Shown here piece after piece: positions 59,326 through 64,000 of a DNA stretch of 64,000 nt. How positions within the stretch are numbered: position 1 is the first letter of the stretch; the number at the start of each line of letters is the position of its first letter. The position numbers were made by a program, and so were the translations under genes. The notes below the pieces were generated by a model, which was not told where the DNA came from, searched no databases, and was given only the letters and a program-made list of their open reading frames with translations. This DNA is from Impatiens glandulifera (lineage: Eukaryota > Streptophyta > Magnoliopsida > Ericales > Balsaminaceae): contig NC_061867.1 of assembly GCF_907164915.1 (NCBI RefSeq), positions 56,171,771 through 56,235,770 on the forward strand. Reading direction: 5' to 3'.

Positions 59326-59949
59326 TTTATTTTATCTTTTTTCGCTTTATTTTTTTCATAACACTTAGTTTAAGTTAAAACGTGATAAATGAGAATTCAA
59401 AATTGATCTCGTGTTATATTCTTTATACCTTAATTATTAATTGAATTATGTTTATTTATATTAATCCTTATAATAATATTTAGTTATATTCATATATTAA
59501 TTAAAATATTTGTTAATAAATATGAATTTTATAGTTTAAAATATAAATAAAATTATGTTTTTATATGAAAAAAGTTATAATTATTACAAAGAAGAAGGTT
59601 GTAGTTGAATTATATTTTCTAGAAAAGAAAATGACGAAAATATTAAATGGAAAACGTTGCAAATACATAATCAAGAAGGGTTAATTTGGTAAACTATCCA
59701 AATGTCTAGTTTACCAAACAGGCAACCAAAATCATTCGCCAGTCTTTAGTCTTCTTCCCGGCTCTTCACTGCTCTCTTATCATAATCAGAAGTTTCCGGT
59801 AGAAGCACCGTCTCCGGCGCAGGTGAAGTTCTTCTTCATCTCCGTCAACATTTGAATCTACAGTTACTGCTTCATATATTTACAATGTATCTTTATATTC
59901 TTCTTGTTTTCTCCCCCGATATCGTTTCCTTTCGCTGCCGGAGGTCAGG
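59326..59949. other. AT-rich spacer and possible 5' leader of a host gene
   Basis: 59326-59720 is AT-rich. 59740-59949 changes to a pyrimidine-rich stretch with CCGGTAGAAGCACCGTCTCC and a possible donor CGGCGCAG/GTGAAG at 59822, as in plant leaders with an intron. No start codon can be assigned. The copia element follows at once, so the rest of this gene may lie right of the window. Confidence 0.35.
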
Positions 59950-60488
59950 TGTTAGATTTATTGGACAAATAAATATAAATAATGTGTTTGGGCTATTTTT
60001 TATTTGGAATTCAATAAAAATAAAGTGATCATTAAGTATTTATTATTTTTTTATTGAATAAGTCACATAATTAATATAATTAATAGTACGGAACGGTTAT
60101 GTGTAGAAACCGTCAATTTATTTATTATTTATGATGGTTAAATAATAAATAAATAAATAAATATAATATAAAAGGGTTGTGGTTCCCCGATTCACAAGTG
60201 CCAGTTTTCATTTTCTCATTAACCTCCATTGTAAGAGAGAAGAAGGGAGAAAACCGCTTGTAGAATTGGAAGAGCAAACCCAAACTCAAAGATCTTCGTC
60301 ATGAATTCAGGTACGCTTCCGCTTGTTTAATCAACTCATGGACATAGAGAAATTTATGTATTAGGATTGTGATTCATCCATGTTAGATATTATCGATCTA
60401 TAAGATTATAGATTAAAGCCTGAAAGAAAGTAAATCTAATATGCATGAATTCAGAATCATGAATTTAAGACTAAAGAAAATTTCTACA
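59950..60488 (+). mobile_element. 5' LTR of the second copia element
   Basis: Runs from TGTTAGATTTATTGG to TTTCTACA, 539 bp. TATAATATAAAAGGG near 60166 is a likely promoter. Confidence 0.88.
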
Positions 60489-60490
60489 AT

Positions 60491-60502
60491 TGGTATCAGA
60501 GC
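60491..60502 (+). other. Primer-binding site of the second copia element
   Basis: TGGTATCAGAGC lies two bases after the LTR end and matches the 3' end of initiator tRNA-Met, the usual primer of plant copia elements. Confidence 0.9.
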
Positions 60503-61617
60503 CAATCTCTATGTTAGTTTGTTGATATTAAGATCTTTTTTTTTTCTCTATGTTAGTTTGTTGATATTAAGATTTTTTTTTTTTTTATGATATCATATTA
60601 TGATTAAATCATGAATTCAGATATCTTACTAAAGATGATGATTTGAAGAAGAATGATTTTTTGGGTTTGCGACTGGTTATTAATTTATTTTTATTTTTTT
60701 TAAATAATTAATTAATTAAGGACTAAACCGTTATTATTTAAATAATAAATTAAAGATTAAGTTTTGAAAAGTTCAAAAAAAATTTAATTATTTATTTAAT
60801 AAATAAAGATTTTATTATACATAAATCACATAACCTATAATTAAATATATGTATTTACAGAAAACTGTAACCGATATATTATTAAATATATGTATTTACA
60901 GAAAACTGTAACCGATATATATTATTGAATATATATAAAATAGTTAATTATTATGTGATATATATTTATTTATTTGGAACATAAAAAAAATATAATTAAA
61001 GAATTATATATTTTTTTAAAAGAATTATATTTAAAATATATATACGGGTTATATATCTCTTTCATACTATTATGGGTTATAAATCTCTTTCATACTATTA
61101 TGACGTAAATAAAATAATATTAAGAAAATAATTAAGAATTTAAGGAATTAAGAATTTAATTAATAAATTCGACTTTTGAGATTTAAGGAGTTTATTATTC
61201 TAACTAATCAATTGAAACAACATATTACCAAAGTAATCTATCTTGTGAATGTTGATTCGGTATATAGATTTTAAATGATAAGTACGTCTGTAATTCATGC
61301 GGATATTATATCAGTCCAAAGATAGATTAATATTGTCGGGCCGAATTACAGAAGTACCTGTGATGATGAATATGTGACGATTATTCGGTTCCATGTGAAC
61401 AATAATTCAATCCAAAGATAGAATCATTGTTTCACAGGATTTATTGTCAGTATTTGATCATTGCACAAAATATCACTTACAAGTTAATATTTCTGTCCAA
61501 AGACTAAATATTAATGTTGTGCTAGATATTTTTTTTGTTGATGGAAAAATCTCAATGTGAATTTATTAATCAAGATGTGAAAAATGTGTTCATAGTATTT
61601 TTTGTTTAATTTCAGTT

Positions 61618-64000
61618 AATGCTTCCGCATCTACAATATCTGCCAATGTCAATTCTATTCCTATACTGAATGGAAATAACTTTAAGGATTGGAAGGATAA
61701 TGTTTTGATTATCCTCGGGTGTTTGGATCTAGATCTTGCGTTTCGGATTGATCGACCCATTATTACGGATCAAGGTTCCCTTGTTGAAAAACAGGACCTT
61801 GAAAAATGGGAAAGATCAAATCGCATGTGTCTAATGATCATTAAGCGAGGAATTCCAGAAACGTTTAGGGGTGATATCTCTGAAGTCACTAATGCTAAGG
61901 AATTCATTGAGGAAATTGAGAAACGTTTTGCAAAAAACGATAAGGCTGAAACAAGCACGCTTCTTGCGAGTTTGACCTCAATGAAGTATAAGGGAAAAGG
62001 AAACATAAAGGGAGTACATAATGGAAATGTCTCACCTTGCTTCAAAACTAAAAGCACTAAAGTTAGAGCTTTTTGATGAATTGCTCGTGCATTTGGTTTT
62101 GATCTCTCTTCCTGCACAATTTAATCAGTTTAAGGTCAGTTATAACTGTCAGAAGGAGAAATGGACTCTTAATGAGTTAATTTCATATTGTGTGCAAGAA
62201 GAAGAGAGATTGAAGCAAGATCGGACTGAAAGTGCTCATTTGGCTTCAAGAAGTAATTTCAGAGATAAAAAGAATAAAAGGAAGAACCCTAAAGAAGCTG
62301 CAGGTGGTCCCGTGCAAAAGAAACAACAAACTAAAAAAAATGAGGAATTTAGTTGTTTCTTTTGTCGGCAATCCACACACTTGAAGAGGGACTGCACTAA
62401 ATATCACGCATGGCGTGCAAAGAAAGGTGAATCTCTTACTTTAGTTTGCTCTGAGGTTAATTTAACTTTAGTACCGAGTCACACTTGGTGGGTAGATTCT
62501 GGTGCTACTACTCACATTAGTGTTTCTATGCAGGGTTGCCTGAGCTGCCGAAAGCCAAGTGATGATGAAAGATTCATTTTTGTGGGCAATGGAAAATCAG
62601 TTGAAGTTGAGGCTATTGGGAATTTTAGATTATTATTAAGAACTGGTTTTTATTTGGATTTGAAAGACACTTTTGTTGTACCGTCTTTTAGACGGAATTT
62701 GGTTTCTATTTCTGTTTTGGACAAATTTGACTATTATTGTTCATTTGGAAATGGTCAGTTTAGTCTTTCTTTAAATTCAAATATTATTGCAAATGGTTCT
62801 TTGTCAGTTTATAATAATCTATATTTACTTGATACAATTGCCTCATATAATGAAACTTTGCATACAAGTAATCGCGGTACTAAAAGAAAATTAACAACTA
62901 AAAATTCTGCATCAATTTGGCACTAGCGTTTAGGTCATATATCTAAACACAGAATTGAAAGGCTTGTAAATGATGGAATTCTTGATTCTCTTGATTTTTC
63001 CAATTTTGAGGTTTGTATTGGATGTATTAAGGGAAAGCAAACAAACGTAAGAAAATTGGGTGCCAACAGAACTACAGACGTCTTAGAACTCATTCATACT
63101 GATATTTGTGGGCCATTTCCTACGGCTTCTTGGAATGGTCAACGATATTTTATTTTGTTCATAGATGATTATTCAAGATATGGCTACCTTTATCTCATTA
63201 GTGAGAAGTCCCAAGCACTGGACGTGTTTAAGGCATACAAAGCTGAAGTAGAAAATCAGCTTGGTAAAAGAATTAAAGCTATCAGATCTGACCGTGGTGG
63301 TGAATACTATGGTCGATATGATGGATCAGGAGAACAACGTCCAGGACCATTTGCTAAATTCCTAGAGGAATGTGGAATTGTACCTCAATACACTATGCCA
63401 GGTTCTCCTCGCATGAACGGTGTATCTGAGAGACGAAACAGAACTCTTAAAGATATGGTAAGAAGCATGATTTCTCATTCTACTTTACCGGAATCTCTCT
63501 GGGGAGAAGCAATAAAGACTGCAGCATATATTCTCAATAGAGTTCCAACTAAAGCAACAACTAAAACTCCTTATGAGCTTTGGACCGGTAAAAAGCCAGT
63601 CCTAAAGCATTTTCATATTTGGGGATGTCCAGCAGAAGCAAAGCCTTATAAGCCTCATGAAAAGAAATTGGACTCCAAAACAGTTAGTTGTTACTTTATT
63701 GGATATTCTGAGAAATCAAGGGTTATAAGTTTTTTGTTCCCACGAACAGAACTATTTTTGAGACGGGAAATGCAGTGTTCTTTGAGGATATTGAGTTTGA
63801 GGGGAGAAATACTAAGGAATTTGTATTTGAAGAGGAATTTGTTCAAATTCCTATAATTGCTACTGATGATAATCATGAATTTATTTATGATATTAATCAA
63901 GAAGAAATTCCAGAACTTCAAGACAATAATACAAATCTTCCCATTGAAAACGGGGTAAACATTCCTGAAGAACAAACTCAACAACCTCAAGAACAAATGC
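61618..64000 (+). pseudogene. Copia gag-pol of the second element, broken and partial
   Basis: Gag begins around VNASASTISANVNSIPILNG. A CCHC knuckle (CFFCRQSTHLKRDC) lies near 62355, the protease motif WVDSGATTHIS near 62490, the GAG-pre-integrase block WH-RLGHIS near 62920, and the integrase core with [20 protein letters not shown] and [12 protein letters not shown]. Breaks: a frame change near 62010, a TAG at 62924-62926 within the WHxRLGH motif, and a frame change near 63719. The reverse transcriptase part lies outside the window. The few breaks suggest a fairly young but inactive copy. Confidence 0.85.

Larger units (their letters stand above)
59950..64000 (+). mobile_element. Copia retrotransposon, runs off the right edge
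   Basis: A 5' LTR, a primer site, a long leader, gag and the first half of pol are present. The TSD candidate on the left is TCAGG at 59945-59949; its partner would lie right of the window. The leader from about 61170 and the gag start match the old relic at 11180-11930, so this family has been active at different times in this genome. Confidence 0.9.

Noticed and set aside
1..64000. tRNA and rRNA genes
   Set aside because: No A-box/B-box pair or rRNA core sequence was seen by eye; small RNA genes could still have been missed.

Overview
This is nuclear DNA from a flowering plant, most likely a eudicot. It has intron-rich plant genes (spinster-like transporter, GTE bromodomain factor, TBL acetyltransferase), AT-rich intergenic DNA, and several kinds of plant transposon. 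The species cannot be told from the sequence.

1-16580: host genes. A spinster-type transporter (+, 5' end off the window, last coding exon ends at 10939) has 14 recognisable exons. Its 5.4 kb third intron carries a complete GTE bromodomain gene on the opposite strand (5044-2910). Two copies of a direct repeat flank that gene. LINE fragments lie in two introns of the transporter. Next come a relic of a copia element and then a TBL/PMR5-family gene (12454-15379).

16581-33155: one transposon of about 16.6 kb. It has terminal inverted repeats of about 553 bp that are nearly identical and a perfect 9 bp target duplication (ACCAAATAG), the signature of a Mutator-like element. Inside are a broken Ulp1-protease gene with a DUF1985-like N-terminus, an intact 388-codon DUF7745/plant-mobile-domain-like ORF, a second N-terminal paralogue without a protease, a 2.4 kb tandem duplication holding a small minus-strand ORF, and many copies of an interrupted palindrome (GCGAA-N6-TTCGC). 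I see no transposase, so it looks non-autonomous.

33156-47600: a single-pass membrane protein with a very acidic tail (34799-36346), a broken hAT transposase, a 3.1 kb fold-back element made of an ACGTG-rich minisatellite in two opposed arms, and the last four exons of a RecQsim-type helicase without its helicase part.

48300-59325: nested debris. There is a small hAT-type element, two gypsy pol fragments in head-to-head inversion, a copia element cut off in its integrase, and an array of about four units pairing an antisense fragment of a CFIm68/CPSF6-like gene with sense exons 1-2 of the proteasome ATPase gene RPT6.

59330-64000: a possible 5' leader of a host gene, interrupted by a copia element with a 539 bp 5' LTR that runs off the right edge. 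From memory, spinster-like and TBL12 genes are also close together on Arabidopsis chromosome 5 (At5g64500, At5g64470), so the left part may be an old syntenic block; I could not check this.
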